A DNA stretch of 64,000 bases from Bog-473 sp036502025 (GTDB lineage Bacteria > Actinomycetota > Acidimicrobiia > Acidimicrobiales > RAAP-2), in contig DASXZJ010000025.1 of the NCBI GenBank assembly GCA_036502025.1, forward strand, positions 38,500 through 102,499, read 5' to 3'. The number at the start of each line of letters is the position of its first letter. Position 1 is the stretch's first letter. This document shows, piece by piece, positions 8,306-16,457 of the stretch. The notes beneath the pieces are model-generated. The model did no database searches, was not told where the DNA came from, and saw only the letters and a program-made list of their open reading frames with translations. The position numbers were made by a program, and so were the translations under genes.

Positions 8306-9250
8306 ATGCCCCCCAGCACACCTCGCATCTCCGTGGCCTCGCCCACGGGCCAGCAGTGGCGCATCGGGCACGGCGATCAGGAGATCGTGGTGTGCGAGGT
8401 CGGCGCCACCCTGCGCTCCTACACGGTCGGGACCCAACCGGTGATCGACGGCTTCGGGGCCAACGAGTGGTCCCAGAGCGGTCGGGGGCAGGTGCTGGCC
8501 CCCTGGCCCAACCGGCTGGCCGACGGCCGCTACGAGTTCGGGGGGGTCCGGGCCCAGGCCGCGCTCGATGAGCCCGAGCGCCGCAACGCCATCCACGGCC
8601 TGGTGCGCTGGCTGCCCTGGACGCTTCAGACCCGGCACCAGAACCAGATGTCGCTGCGCCTGCAGCTGCACCCCTCCCCGGGGTACCCGTTCTCGCTCCT
8701 GCTCCAGCTCGAGTACCACGTCGGGCGCGACGGCCTCACCGTGACCACCCGCGCCCAGAGCATGGAGGAGGGGCCGGTCCCCTTCGGGCTGGGTTTCCAC
8801 CCCTACCTGACCGCCGGTCCCGAGACCGTCGACGGCGCCATCCTGACCGTGCCGGGCACCCACACGGTCGACCTCGACGACCGCGGGCTGCCGACCGGCG
8901 GGCAGACGCCCGTGGCGGGTACCGAGCGCGACTTCACCACGGCCCGCTTCATCGGGCCGACGGTGCTCGATACGGCCTTCACCACCCTCGACCGCGACGC
9001 CGACGGCCGGGCTTGGGCCACCCTGGACGCGCCGGGGGGCGCCAGCGGCGCCTCGCTCTGGGCGGACCGGGCCTTCGGCTACTTCATGGTGTACACCGGC
9101 GACACCCTGGGCGACGTCTCCCGGCGGCGGCGGGCCGTGGCCATTGAGCCGATGACCTGCCCACCCAACGCCCTGCGCACGGGTACCGACCGGCTGTCGC
9201 TCCAGCCGGGCCAGGAGTGGTCGGCCAGTTGGGGCATGGTGCCGCGGTGA
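8306..9250 (+). CDS. aldose 1-epimerase (mutarotase) family protein
   Basis: A 314-residue galactose-mutarotase-like protein that should interconvert the anomers of an aldose. Active-site elements are the His in RNAIHGLVRW, the His in GFHPYLT and the Glu in VAIEPMTCPPNA. I chose ATG at 8306 (MPPSTPRIS), about 150 bases from the divergent surE start; 50 residues further upstream in frame look non-coding. Its stop overlaps the GTG of the following SDR (GTGA), so they are co-translated, which suggests that the SDR could oxidise a sugar-derived substrate. Confidence 0.92.
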   Translation: MPPSTPRISVASPTGQQWRIGHGDQEIVVCEVGATLRSYTVGTQPVIDGFGANEWSQSGRGQVLAPWPNRLADGRYEFGGVRAQAALDEPERRNAIHGLVRWLPWTLQTRHQNQMSLRLQLHPSPGYPFSLLLQLEYHVGRDGLTVTTRAQSMEEGPVPFGLGFHPYLTAGPETVDGAILTVPGTHTVDLDDRGLPTGGQTPVAGTERDFTTARFIGPTVLDTAFTTLDRDADGRAWATLDAPGGASGASLWADRAFGYFMVYTGDTLGDVSRRRRAVAIEPMTCPPNALRTGTDRLSLQPGQEWSASWGMVPR

Positions 9251-10014
9251 CGGCGGACGTCCCGGCGTCGAGCTCGGTGGTCGCCCCCATGGCGGGTCAC
9301 GTGGTGCTGGTCACCGGCTCCTCGAGCGGGATCGGCGCCGCCACGGCGCGGGCCTTCGCCGCACGGGGGGCGGGCGTGGTGGTGAACTCACGTAACACGG
9401 TCGCCGAGGGCGAGGCCCTGGCCGCCGAGCTGCCCGACGCCTGCTACGCCCAGGGCGACATCACCGATCCCGACGCGGCCCGCCGGCTGGTCGAGGCCGC
9501 CACGCAACGGTGGGGCCGGCTCGACACCCTGGTGAACAACGCCGGGACCACCGCCGTGATTCCACACCACGACCTCGAGGCGGCGACCGTCGACGTGTGG
9601 CGGCGCATCTTCGAGGTCAACGTGTTCGGCACCTGGTCGATGACGCTGGCCGCGTTGCCCGAGCTGCGCCGGGCCAAGGGATCGGTGATCAACGTGGCCT
9701 CGGTGGCGGGGATCCGGCCCACCGGCTCCTCCATCCCCTACGCAGCCAGCAAAGCGGCGCTGAATCACCTAACGGTGCTGCTGGCCAAGGTGGTCGGTCC
9801 CGACGTCAGGGTCAATGCCGTGGCCCCCGGCCTCATCGACACCCCGTGGACCGCCGACTGGGACTTCGTGCGCGAGGTCGTCCAGCAGGTCACGCCGCTC
9901 AAGCGCAGCGGCCAACCCGAGGACGTGGCCGAGGTCATCCTCGCCCTGGCCACCGTGTCCTACGTGACCGGTCAGATCTGGGGCATCGACGGCGGGCTCT
10001 CCATCGCCACCTGA
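9247..10014 (+). CDS. SDR-family oxidoreductase, classical type
   Basis: A 255-residue classical short-chain dehydrogenase with TGSSSGIG (23-30) for NAD(P), NNAGT, Ser in NVASVAG and the catalytic Tyr165 and Lys169 in YAASK, so all catalytic residues are intact, unlike the SDR at 672-1520. The end GQIWGIDGGLS is the usual C-terminal motif. GTG at 9247 gives a GTGA overlap with the epimerase; ATG at 9289 is an alternative that leaves the Rossmann motif near the start. Sugar or polyol dehydrogenase is suggested by the epimerase neighbour, but the substrate is unproven. Confidence 0.9.
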   Translation: MTADVPASSSVVAPMAGHVVLVTGSSSGIGAATARAFAARGAGVVVNSRNTVAEGEALAAELPDACYAQGDITDPDAARRLVEAATQRWGRLDTLVNNAGTTAVIPHHDLEAATVDVWRRIFEVNVFGTWSMTLAALPELRRAKGSVINVASVAGIRPTGSSIPYAASKAALNHLTVLLAKVVGPDVRVNAVAPGLIDTPWTADWDFVREVVQQVTPLKRSGQPEDVAEVILALATVSYVTGQIWGIDGGLSIAT

Positions 10015-10973
10015 GCGGCCGGCGGGGAGACCACCTCGCCGACGGCCTGGGCCGCTACCACCCACCGCAGCGCCGCCGACAGGGCCCGGGTGAGCGGCAC
10101 CACGGCCACCGTGTCGCGCAGCAGCTCCAGCGGCGCCGGCGCGGCCAGAGCGAGCTCGCGGCGGGCCCAGCGGGGCAGGATGCCGATGGCCGCCGCCAGG
10201 AGCAGCGCGTAGACAGCGCGGTCCTCGGGCTTCTCGCCCACGCCCCGGCGCAACCAGTCGCGGGCCTGGCGGGCCTGCGCGCCGGCACCGAGCTCGGGTC
10301 GCAGGCGGCCGAAGTAGTGATCCATCGCCTGCGCCGACCGCGGCACCCAGCGCGCCCCGAGCGCCAGGGCGACCGGCGCCACCTCGTCGAAGTAGCGGTC
10401 GCACTGCTCGGGCGTCAGGACGCGCGGGCCGTAGCGCTTGGCCGACTCGAGGAAGCTCGACATCTCGGCGGCGTGGATGAAGGTGACCAGGTCGGGGTCG
10501 GCGGCCGAGTAGGGCCGGCCGTCGGGCGCGATCCCCTTGACGCGCCGGTGCACGCGCCGCACCTGGGCCACCGCCCGGTTCACCTCCTCGCCGGTGCCGA
10601 ACGTGGTGGTGCCGACGAACGTCGCCGTTCGCCGCAGCCTCCCCAGCGGATCCTCCTGGTAGTTGGAGTGCTCCGCCACGCCGGCCATGGCCAGGGGGTG
10701 GAGGGTCTGGAGCAGCAGAGCCGAGATGCCGCCGACCAGCATGGTCGGCAGGTCGGAGTGGACCAGGCGCGCCACGCTCTCGGGATGCAGGAAGGCGGCC
10801 TCGGGATCCATCGAGGGCGGAACGGGCTCCTCGGTGATGCCGATGGATCGGCGCACGTTGCGGGCTAGCCCGGCGCGGGAGGGCGCGGTCAGGTCGTTCA
10901 GGATGCGCCAGGGCGCGGTGGCCACCGCACTGCCGAGCGCGGCGACCTGGGCCACTGGGTTGGAGGGCGCCAC
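9972..10973 (-). CDS. DUF2236 (MpaB/rubber-oxygenase-like) heme protein
   Basis: A 333-residue member of the DUF2236 family, which contains the MpaB/latex-clearing (Lcp) b-type heme oxygenases, abundant in actinobacteria. Family landmarks are LLLQTLHPLAMAGVAEHSNY, followed by EDPLGRLRRTATFVG and the DLVTFIHAAEMSSFLES helix. No start is strongly marked: GTG at 10973 sits at the beginning of the conserved part, TTG at 10979 is also possible, and the 50 residues above are read through the divergent PanE-like gene. The tail overlaps the preceding SDR by 43 bases. Function is inferred from family only. Confidence 0.83.
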   Translation of the reverse strand: MAPSNPVAQVAALGSAVATAPWRILNDLTAPSRAGLARNVRRSIGITEEPVPPSMDPEAAFLHPESVARLVHSDLPTMLVGGISALLLQTLHPLAMAGVAEHSNYQEDPLGRLRRTATFVGTTTFGTGEEVNRAVAQVRRVHRRVKGIAPDGRPYSAADPDLVTFIHAAEMSSFLESAKRYGPRVLTPEQCDRYFDEVAPVALALGARWVPRSAQAMDHYFGRLRPELGAGAQARQARDWLRRGVGEKPEDRAVYALLLAAAIGILPRWARRELALAAPAPLELLRDTVAVVPLTRALSAALRWVVAAQAVGEVVSPPAAQVAMESPPSMPQI

Positions 10974-11011
10974 CCCCAAAGCTTGGCACGGCGCCGTGGC
11001 AGAGTGCGTAG

Positions 11012-11989
11012 GTGAAATTCGTGATCCTCGGCGCCGGGGCCATCGGGGGACTGGTCGGGGGCCGCCTCTTCCAGCAGGGGTTCGACGTGACGCTGGTGGC
11101 GCGGGGCGCCCACGCCGAGGCACTGGCGCGCGGACTGGTGCTCGAAGCTCCCGAGGGGACGGTCACCCTGCCCGTCCCCGTCGTCACCGATCCGTCCGCC
11201 ATCACGTGGACCGACGACACGGTGGTCATGCTCGGCGTCAAGAGCCAGGACACCGAGCCGGCGCTGGTCCCCCTGACGGCAACGGCCCCGCCCGGGACGG
11301 CGGTCGTCTGCATGCAGAACGGCGTGGAGAACGAGCGGCGCGTGCGGAGGCGTTTCGCCAACACCTACGCCATGTGCGTCATGTGCCCGGCCACCCACCT
11401 CGCGCCCGGCGTGGTGCAGGCGCATTCGTCCCCGGTGACCGGGCTGCTCGACCTGGGGCGGTACCCCGAGGGCCTCGACGCCACCGCGGCGGCGATCGCG
11501 GCGGACCTCGACGCCACCACGTTCCAGTCGGTGGCGCGGCCCGACATCATGCGCTGGAAGTACCGCAAGCTCATCATGAACCTGGCCAACGCCGTCGAGG
11601 CGCTGTGCGGTCCCCAAGGTCGGTTCAGCCCGCTGGCCAAGGAGGCCCAGCGGGAGGGGGCGGTCGCCATGGCGGCAGCCGAGATCGCGGTGGCCTCGGT
11701 CGAGGAGGACCGGGAACGCCGGGCCGATCACCTGCAACTGCGGACCACGACCTCGGGTGATTGGAGCGGAGGGTCGAGCTGGCAGAGCCTGGCCCGCGGG
11801 ACGGGATCGATCGAAGCCGACTTCCTCAACGGCGAGGTCGTCCTCCTCGGCGGACTTCACGGCGTGCCCACGCCGGTCAACGCCCTGCTGGCGCGGCTGG
11901 CCGTCAAGGCGGCCACCGAGGGGCAGCCGCCCGGGGCGTGGTCGGTGGAGGAGCTGAGCGCCCTGGCCGGGTTGACCAATGCCCAGTGA
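11012..11989 (+). CDS. 2-dehydropantoate 2-reductase / ketopantoate reductase-like
   Basis: A 325-residue ApbA/PanE family NADP-dependent reductase. It begins at once with the Rossmann motif VILGAGAIGG, has the substrate-side LGVKSQDTE lysine, MQNGVENE, and the C-terminal helical domain with MRWKYRKLIMNLANAV holding the family's catalytic lysine. The GTG at 11012 gives the normal N-terminus. PanE proper makes pantoate for coenzyme A; several paralogues exist in actinobacteria, so I do not assign panE. It overlaps the DinB-like ORF start by 11 bases, hence it is co-transcribed with a truncated gene. Confidence 0.88.
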   Translation: MKFVILGAGAIGGLVGGRLFQQGFDVTLVARGAHAEALARGLVLEAPEGTVTLPVPVVTDPSAITWTDDTVVMLGVKSQDTEPALVPLTATAPPGTAVVCMQNGVENERRVRRRFANTYAMCVMCPATHLAPGVVQAHSSPVTGLLDLGRYPEGLDATAAAIAADLDATTFQSVARPDIMRWKYRKLIMNLANAVEALCGPQGRFSPLAKEAQREGAVAMAAAEIAVASVEEDRERRADHLQLRTTTSGDWSGGSSWQSLARGTGSIEADFLNGEVVLLGGLHGVPTPVNALLARLAVKAATEGQPPGAWSVEELSALAGLTNAQ

Positions 11990-12443
11990 GCGGTCCGCCG
12001 CGCTGGCCGATGCCTTCGCCGCGGCCAACGCCGCGGTGATCGCGTTCGCCGATTCCTGTACGGACGCGCCGTGGCGCACCGTCGTCGCGGGGGAGGACGG
12101 GCCGGTTGGCGTGGTGATCCACCACATCGCCGAGGGGCACGCCAACGCGCTGGCCTGGTTGACGGATATGGCCAACGGAGAAGCAGTGACGGACAGCGGC
12201 GAGGACATCGACCGGCGCAACGTCGACCACGCGGCGCGCGGCGGGATCGGGATCGCCGAGCCGGCGGACCTGCCTGATCAGGCGCTGGTCACTCGCTCCA
12301 GTCACCGTTCCCGGCGATGCGGTCGACCGCGATGCGCGTCACGTAGCCCGGTGGAGGGTCGTCCATCGGCGGGAAGCGGACGTCGGGGCCGATGTAGGTG
12401 TGCGCCAGGTGCTGCAGCAATTCGGGCGCGCCACCCTGGGTGA
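11979..12443 (+). pseudogene. truncated DinB/mycothiol-type fold protein
   Basis: The first about 105 residues look like the start of a DinB/YfiT-fold metal-dependent transferase: helix 1 (ALADAFAAANAAVIAFADS) and VGVVIHHIAEGHANALAWL with the family's first metal-ligand histidine. From around 12290 the sequence lies antisense to the oxidase gene and the remaining 50 residues are arginine/serine rich with no fold, so the second half, which would supply the other histidines, is absent. ATG 11979 overlaps the PanE-like gene's end. I therefore treat it as a 3'-truncated remnant; whether it is expressed is unknown. Confidence 0.6.
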
Positions 12444-12705
12444 CCCGGGCCGTGCCGTAGAGCACGAGGTACTCGCTCAACCCGCCGGGTCCCGGGAGCC
12501 CCGTCTCGATGGACAGTGCCACGCGGTCGTCGCGGGCCATGTTGCGTACCTTGGCCCATGACCCGAGGTGACCGGCCACCACCTCGTCGCCGTCGAGCCC
12601 GACCCAGACGATGGTCACCTGGGGGCTCCCGTCCGCGTTGAGGGTGACCAGGTGGGCCAGGTGGGCGCGCCCGAGGACCTCACGGACGGTATCGGTGAGG
12701 ATCAC
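12289..12705 (-). CDS. PPOX-class F420/FMN-dependent split-barrel protein
   Basis: A 138-residue split beta-barrel protein of the pyridoxamine-phosphate-oxidase-like group, which in actinobacteria uses FMN or F420. It reads HLVTLNADGSPQVTIVWVG, then SWAKVRNMARDDRVALSIE, and LVLYGTARVTQGGAPELL near the C-terminus; this strand order is typical of the PPOX F420-dependent oxidoreductases. Length is normal. Start ATG 12705 is four bases after the sulfatase stop on the same strand. Cofactor and substrate cannot be fixed from sequence. Confidence 0.85.
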   Translation of the reverse strand: MILTDTVREVLGRAHLAHLVTLNADGSPQVTIVWVGLDGDEVVAGHLGSWAKVRNMARDDRVALSIETGLPGPGGLSEYLVLYGTARVTQGGAPELLQHLAHTYIGPDVRFPPMDDPPPGYVTRIAVDRIAGNGDWSE

Positions 12706-12708
12706 GCC

Positions 12709-15003
12709 TCAGTCCCCGTGGAGTGCGGCGCGGATCTCGTCGGCCGGACCGGGCACCGGAGTGCCCGGTGTGTCGATGGTCACGTGGCGCACCTCACCGT
12801 TGAAGGGCGCCGGCGGGGTGTAGCGGGCCGCGACCGGGAAGCCCGCGTCCCGGCCCAGCCGGAGGCCCGCCCCGCCGTGCTGGAGGGCGATCGGCAGGAT
12901 CCCCTCCACGTCGATGGCGTCGACCGCGGTGTCGTCGACCAGTAGGACCATGCGGCCGGGCGCGCCGGCCTGGCCGAGGGCGTACGCCACGTCGATCCGG
13001 TGCGGGCCGGCCAAGAGGGGCGCCATGGCCTCGAGCTCGAGGGCGTCGGCGGCCCGGGCGAAGGCAAAGCGCACGATCCCATCGGTCACGTACAAGGCAT
13101 ACCCTCCGAACCAGTCGCCTAACGCGCAGACGACCCCCTGGGTGGCGGCGCCCGGAGCCTCGATCTCGGCGGTCAGGCGAAAGCCGCCCCAGAGGGGCGG
13201 GACCGACTCGTCATGCACCGGCCCACCGCCCGGATGGAAGGTCCGGGAGGGCCCGGGCGGCCAGGCCGGCGGGATGAAGCCGGAGAATCGGTCCAGCATG
13301 CCGTCGGAGATGGGCAGCACCTGGTTCCGTGCTGCTTCGGACGACCACAGGTCGGTCAGCTCCGCCAGGCGCGCCGGCTCTTCGGTGGCGCGGTCGACGG
13401 CCTCGGAGAAGTCGTCGGCCAGGTTGAAGAGCTCCCAGCGGTCCTCCTCGAAGGAGCGGCTGCCGACGGCCAACTCCTCCTCGTCGAGCACGCCCGAACT
13501 GATGTGGTTCGTCGTCGCCTTCCACCCGTCACGGAAAATCGACCGCGACCCCAGCATCTCGAAGTATTGGGTGCGGTGCACCTCGTCCGCCGAGGGATCA
13601 TCCAGCGCGCTGAGCAGGCTGGTGCCGTCCACCACCTGCTGGCGCACCCCGTCGATCTCGGCGGGTGCCTCGAGCCCGACGGCGGCCAGGATGGTGGGGG
13701 CCAGGTCGATGACGTGGGCGAACTGCGGCCGGGTGGTACCCGGGCTGGTGATGTGGCCGGGCCAGTGCACGATGAGCGGGGTGCGCGTCCCACCGAGCCA
13801 GGTGTAGCGCTTCCAGAGCTTGTGAGGCGTGTTGCCGGCCCAGGCCCAGGCCCACGAGTAGTGGTTGTAGGTGGTGAAGCCGCCCCAGTCGTCGTAGGCA
13901 GCCAGGTTGTCGGCCAGGGACTCGCGCAGGTGCGCGGTGAAGCGGTGTTCGTTGACGCTGCCCTCCTTGCCACCTTCGGCACTGGCCCCGTTGTCGGAGA
14001 AGACCATGACCAGGGTGTTGCTGAGGAGTCCCGACGATTCGAGCGCGGTCAGCAGCCGGCCGATCTGGGCGTCGGTGTGGGTCAGGAAGCCGGCGAACAC
14101 CTCCTGCTGGCGCGCCTGCATGCGGCGCTCGTCGGCGCTGAGCTCGTCCCAGCCCTGCACCCAAGTCGGTCGATCGGTCAGGATCGTGCCCTCGGGGACA
14201 AGGCCCGACTCGACCTGCCGGTCGAAGACCTCCCGGCGCCAGTGGTCCCATCCGTGGTCGAACTTCCCGGCGTAGGGCGCAACCCACTCGGGCGCCACGT
14301 GGTGGGGCGAGTGCATGGCGCCCAGGGCGAAGTACATGAAGAAGGGCTTGCCGGCCGCGGCCTGTTGTTGATCCTGGATCATACCGATGGCGGCATCAGC
14401 CAGGTCCTCGCTCAGGTGGTAGCCCTCCTCGGGTCGCCGCGGTGCCTCGACGTAGTGGTTGTCGCACACCAGGTTGGGCGCCCAGTGGTTGGCGTCGCCC
14501 TGGAGGAACCCGTAGTGACGCTCGAAGCCGAGGCCGAGCGGCCACGTGTCGAAAGGCCCCGCCGCCGAGCGTTGCCCGCGCGGCGTGAGGTGCCACTTGC
14601 CGACGGCCAGGGTGGAGTACCCCGCGTCGCGCAGGAGGCGGGGCAGGGCCACCGCCGTCTTGGGCAGCCGGGCCGTGTAGCCGGGGAAGGCGAGCGGGAT
14701 GTCAGCCAGAAATCCCATCCCGACGGCGTGGTGGTTGCGGCCGGTGAAGAACGAGGCCCGGGTGGGGGAGCACAGCGAGGTGACGTGGAACCGGTTGAAC
14801 GGCGCGCCGCCCGCGGCCAGCCGGTCCATATGCGGCGTGGCGATGTCCGACCCGAACGCACCCAGGTGCCCGAAACCGGTGTCGTCCAACACGATGGCCA
14901 CCACGTTGGGCGCGCCGGCAGGCGGCTTCGGATCGTGAGGGAAACGGGGGGTCGACTCGGCCGGGGTGAAACCGATCTGCTGGGGGGCATCCGCGGGGGT
15001 CAT
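12709..15003 (-). CDS. type I arylsulfatase, large form
   Basis: A 764-residue sulfatase that hydrolyses a sulfate ester. The signature C-x-P-x-R is Cys78-Ser-Pro80-Thr-Arg82, followed by the TGRNHH segment; Cys78 should be oxidised to formylglycine. The metal site begins LDDTGFGHLGAFG, GKWHLTPRG supplies conserved Lys and His, and FSDNGASAEGG the Asp-Asn pair. The length matches the long actinobacterial AtsA/AtsD-like sulfatases, with an additional C-terminal jelly-roll-like part (FRLTAEIEAPGA onward). There is no signal peptide, so it is probably cytoplasmic. ATG at 15003 is the most natural start; a formylglycine-generating enzyme is not in the window. Confidence 0.92.
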   Translation of the reverse strand: MTPADAPQQIGFTPAESTPRFPHDPKPPAGAPNVVAIVLDDTGFGHLGAFGSDIATPHMDRLAAGGAPFNRFHVTSLCSPTRASFFTGRNHHAVGMGFLADIPLAFPGYTARLPKTAVALPRLLRDAGYSTLAVGKWHLTPRGQRSAAGPFDTWPLGLGFERHYGFLQGDANHWAPNLVCDNHYVEAPRRPEEGYHLSEDLADAAIGMIQDQQQAAAGKPFFMYFALGAMHSPHHVAPEWVAPYAGKFDHGWDHWRREVFDRQVESGLVPEGTILTDRPTWVQGWDELSADERRMQARQQEVFAGFLTHTDAQIGRLLTALESSGLLSNTLVMVFSDNGASAEGGKEGSVNEHRFTAHLRESLADNLAAYDDWGGFTTYNHYSWAWAWAGNTPHKLWKRYTWLGGTRTPLIVHWPGHITSPGTTRPQFAHVIDLAPTILAAVGLEAPAEIDGVRQQVVDGTSLLSALDDPSADEVHRTQYFEMLGSRSIFRDGWKATTNHISSGVLDEEELAVGSRSFEEDRWELFNLADDFSEAVDRATEEPARLAELTDLWSSEAARNQVLPISDGMLDRFSGFIPPAWPPGPSRTFHPGGGPVHDESVPPLWGGFRLTAEIEAPGAATQGVVCALGDWFGGYALYVTDGIVRFAFARAADALELEAMAPLLAGPHRIDVAYALGQAGAPGRMVLLVDDTAVDAIDVEGILPIALQHGGAGLRLGRDAGFPVAARYTPPAPFNGEVRHVTIDTPGTPVPGPADEIRAALHGD

Positions 15004-15062
15004 GGCAGAAGGGTAGGCGGGGAGCGTCCCTGCCCGCGGGGAGCGGGAGTATCGTCGATTCC

Positions 15063-15329
15063 ATGCAGGGCCACCTGCCGCCGCCGCCACAGCCCCACTT
15101 CCCGATCGGGATCGCACCGGTCATCGGGTACCTCGCCACGCGCGAACCCCAACCCCTCGAGGAGCGGTCCCCCGTCGAGCCCGAGTGGTGGGAGCTGGAC
15201 GACGAGGACGAGGAGGAGTGGGGACCCCGGCACCCGAGGGTGATCCGGGTCACCGCAATCGCGGTGTCCATCTCCCTGGTCGTGGCCGGGTTGGGCACCG
15301 TCCTCGAACTACTGCTCTCGTCCCGCTGA
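15063..15329 (+). CDS. small single-pass membrane protein, acidic N-domain
   Basis: An 88-residue hypothetical protein with a proline-rich start (HLPPPPQPHFP), a very acidic middle (WWELDDEDEEEW), a basic PRHPRVIR stop-transfer flank and one C-terminal hydrophobic segment (about 64-84). It is divergent from the sulfatase, only 59 bases away, so both share one promoter region. I do not recognise a family. The C-terminal membrane anchor and basic flank make it believable as a real gene, and no homology or role can be given. Confidence 0.55.
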   Translation: MQGHLPPPPQPHFPIGIAPVIGYLATREPQPLEERSPVEPEWWELDDEDEEEWGPRHPRVIRVTAIAVSISLVVAGLGTVLELLLSSR

Positions 15330-15337
15330 AAGCGCCG

Positions 15338-16366
15338 CTAAAGGAGGTCACCCGCCCGGGTGCGCAGCCAGTCGCGGGCACGCGTTCTCCTCCACGGCGT
15401 GCGCTGCTCCAGGGCGTGTTCGCACCGGGCCGAGTAGGCCATGACCCAGAGGGCGGCTCCGTGGGCCACCGAGCGCTCCGCCTCGGTGAACGAGGCGCCT
15501 CGAGCGGTAGCGAAGGCTGAGAGGAAGCGGTCGATCTCACCCACGTCGGGCGCCTCGGTGTCGGATGTCTCCCCGGTCGAGCGCCAGGTGGCGGCGGACT
15601 GACCGGCCGCCGCGGCCACCGGTGCCAGCGAGAGGCTGTCCCAGTCGTACACGGCCAGCAGATGGGAGGGCGACAGTCGCACGTTGCGGGCCGACCAGTC
15701 GAGGTGGGAGATGACCGGAGGCGAGGACGCCACGTCCCGTAGCGCGAGGGCGCGCTGCGCCCATTCGTCGATCCACTCCGCTCCCTCGGCGGTCGTGTCC
15801 AGGTCGAAGATCGGGCTGTGCGGGGTCGGGTACAACGACCCCTCGCCGCGGCGGAAGGGATGTTGCTCGAGCCCGTCGGCCGCCACGCCGTCTACGCACG
15901 CCATCAGGCGCACCAGGGCCGTGGCCGAGGCATCCAGCAGTTCAGGAGACGACGGGCCGCCCCGGGGCGGCGCGGGGAGGCCCGGATCGGGGAGGAAGGC
16001 CTCGAGGGTGGCCCAGCCGCGCCCGATCGGGTCCGGACCGGCCAATGGATCGGGGCAGGGGAAGCCCCGCTGGTGCGCGGCGCGCTGGACGCGCTGGACG
16101 GCGGTCAGGAACGCGGGCTCCCAGTGGGGTTGGTAGGCCTTGAGCACCACCGTCCGGCCGTCGGCAAGATCGAGGCCGGTCACGCACCCTGACGACACCG
16201 AATAGAAGGATCCGCCTGCCACGGCGACACCCAGCTGCTGCTGGACCGCTCGCGTGATCAGCCCGGCGATCCGGTCGGGGTCCGCCGTCCCGAAGACGGC
16301 CAGTTCCACGGGGCCACTGGCCGGGTGGCCTTGCACCCGCAGGATGTGGGCCAGGGGAGTGGTCAC
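15338..16366 (-). CDS. APH-fold phosphotransferase
   Basis: A 342-residue kinase-like protein of the aminoglycoside/choline phosphotransferase (APH) superfamily. The ATP-contact Lys76 lies in RTVVLKAYQ, the catalytic loop is His221-x-Asp223-x4-Asn228 (SHLDWSARN), and the metal-binding Asp241-x-Asp243 is in AVYDWDS. It may phosphorylate a sugar, choline-like or small-molecule substrate; antibiotic resistance is not implied. The ATG at 16366 gives MTTPLAHILRVQG. It is the last minus-strand gene before the transporter operon, separated by 91 bases. Confidence 0.85.
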   Translation of the reverse strand: MTTPLAHILRVQGHPASGPVELAVFGTADPDRIAGLITRAVQQQLGVAVAGGSFYSVSSGCVTGLDLADGRTVVLKAYQPHWEPAFLTAVQRVQRAAHQRGFPCPDPLAGPDPIGRGWATLEAFLPDPGLPAPPRGGPSSPELLDASATALVRLMACVDGVAADGLEQHPFRRGEGSLYPTPHSPIFDLDTTAEGAEWIDEWAQRALALRDVASSPPVISHLDWSARNVRLSPSHLLAVYDWDSLSLAPVAAAAGQSAATWRSTGETSDTEAPDVGEIDRFLSAFATARGASFTEAERSVAHGAALWVMAYSARCEHALEQRTPWRRTRARDWLRTRAGDLL

Positions 16367-16457
16367 GGCCGGAAGCTCGGGGTGGGCACGCCGTGTCCAG
16401 CGTAAGCCGCCCCGCCGAGGCCATGGCGTCGGCGCGCTGACCGACTACCGCGTCGAG

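Noticed and set aside
9510..10868. 452-codon open frame across the SDR and DUF2236 genes
   Set aside because: It overlaps two well-supported genes in other frames and translates to Arg/Gly-rich sequence without a fold.
13213..15243. 676-codon plus-strand open frame opposite the sulfatase gene
   Set aside because: It is antisense to a complete sulfatase with its C-x-P-x-R motif and has no domain of its own; long antisense frames are expected in GC-rich DNA.
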